Source of the DNA: Coraliomargarita sp. CAG:312
GTDB lineage: Bacteria; Verrucomicrobiota; Verrucomicrobiia; Opitutales; Intestinicryptomonadaceae
Reading direction: 5' to 3'
NCBI GenBank assembly: GCA_000438015.1
Contig: FR901588.1
Coordinates: forward strand, 26,688 to 32,885
Length of the DNA stretch: 6,198 nt
Shown: positions 6,174 through 6,198 of the stretch, in pieces
Numbering within the stretch: the stretch's first letter is position 1
How the letters are laid out: each line of letters starts with the position of its first letter
Made by a program: the position numbers and the translations under genes
The notes under the pieces: model-generated
Told to the model about the DNA's origin: nothing
The model's database searches: none
The model's input: only the letters and a program-made list of their open reading frames with translations

Positions 6174-6198
6174 ATGCGCGGTGGCGGCGCAAAAAAAA
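6174..6198 (+). other. Possible 5' end of a further gene, cut by the window edge
   Basis: AGGAAG (6165-6170) is a good Shine-Dalgarno match. An ATG at 6174 sits only 3 nt after it, while a GTG at 6181 has a 10-nt spacing. Both frames stay open to the end (MRGGGAKK or MAAQKK), which at under ten codons says little. A small Ala/Lys-rich N terminus would fit several basic proteins, but nothing can be assigned. Confidence 0.25.

Larger units (their letters stand above)
5854..6198. other. Gene-free right end, 345 bp
   Basis: I find no convincing coding region or recognisable RNA gene here. Besides the hairpins listed separately, it holds an AT box TATATAAA (6010-6017) with TTGCCT (5985-5990) upstream at a 19-bp spacer, a weak promoter-like arrangement reading right. 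It also holds a T9 tract (6117-6125) flanked by the imperfect repeat TTGAAA (6109-6114) / TTTCAA (6136-6141). A minus-strand open frame at 5954-6163 starts with TTG and shows no domain, signal peptide or ribosome site, so I do not call it. The region looks like an intergenic leader for a gene beginning at or past the right edge. Confidence 0.55.

Overview
The window is a bacterial chromosomal segment of moderate GC with ordinary coding density. It holds five protein genes in two divergent blocks and a gene-free right end. The combination of a type-2 malate dehydrogenase, a DUF481 outer-membrane protein, a hopanoid radical-SAM enzyme, an XPD-like helicase and a compact all-alpha dUTPase suggests a Gram-negative bacterium. 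The signal peptide and the barrel protein ending in an aromatic residue mean it has an outer membrane. Verrucomicrobiota (Opitutales-like) is my best guess from protein style and the weak use of Shine-Dalgarno sites, but nothing here proves it. I see no phage, transposon, CRISPR, tRNA or rRNA signature.

Left block, minus strand: a DUF481-type beta-barrel protein (1046-2131) is followed 33 bp later by mdh (26-1012), which has its own good Shine-Dalgarno site. The two may be co-transcribed. A small AT-rich hairpin overlaps the mdh stop codon.

The 207-bp gap at 2132-2338 separates the divergent blocks and carries a plausible promoter for the right block, with inverted repeats around its -35 box.

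Right block, plus strand: hpnH (2339-3361), a DinG/YoaA-type Fe-S helicase (3368-5446) and a dimeric-type dUTPase (5470-5853, possibly starting at 5443) are packed head to tail. Gaps are 6 bp and 23 bp (or a 4-bp overlap), so they look like one operon. The helicase and dUTPase make a sensible genome-maintenance pair. The hopanoid enzyme is an unexpected partner, because hpnH usually sits with other hopanoid genes and none is visible here.

Right end (5854-6198): no convincing gene. It holds a weak terminator candidate just after the dUTPase, a 9-bp perfect inverted repeat whose right arm can also form a second, GC-rich hairpin, a T9 tract, and a possible start of another gene cut by the window edge.

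The window is mostly housekeeping. I do not see a clearly new system. The points most worth checking are the hpnH-dinG-dUTPase linkage, a cysteine-to-serine change in the HpnH C-terminal motif, the single in-frame amber codon between hpnH and the helicase, and the alternative hairpins near 5926-5980.
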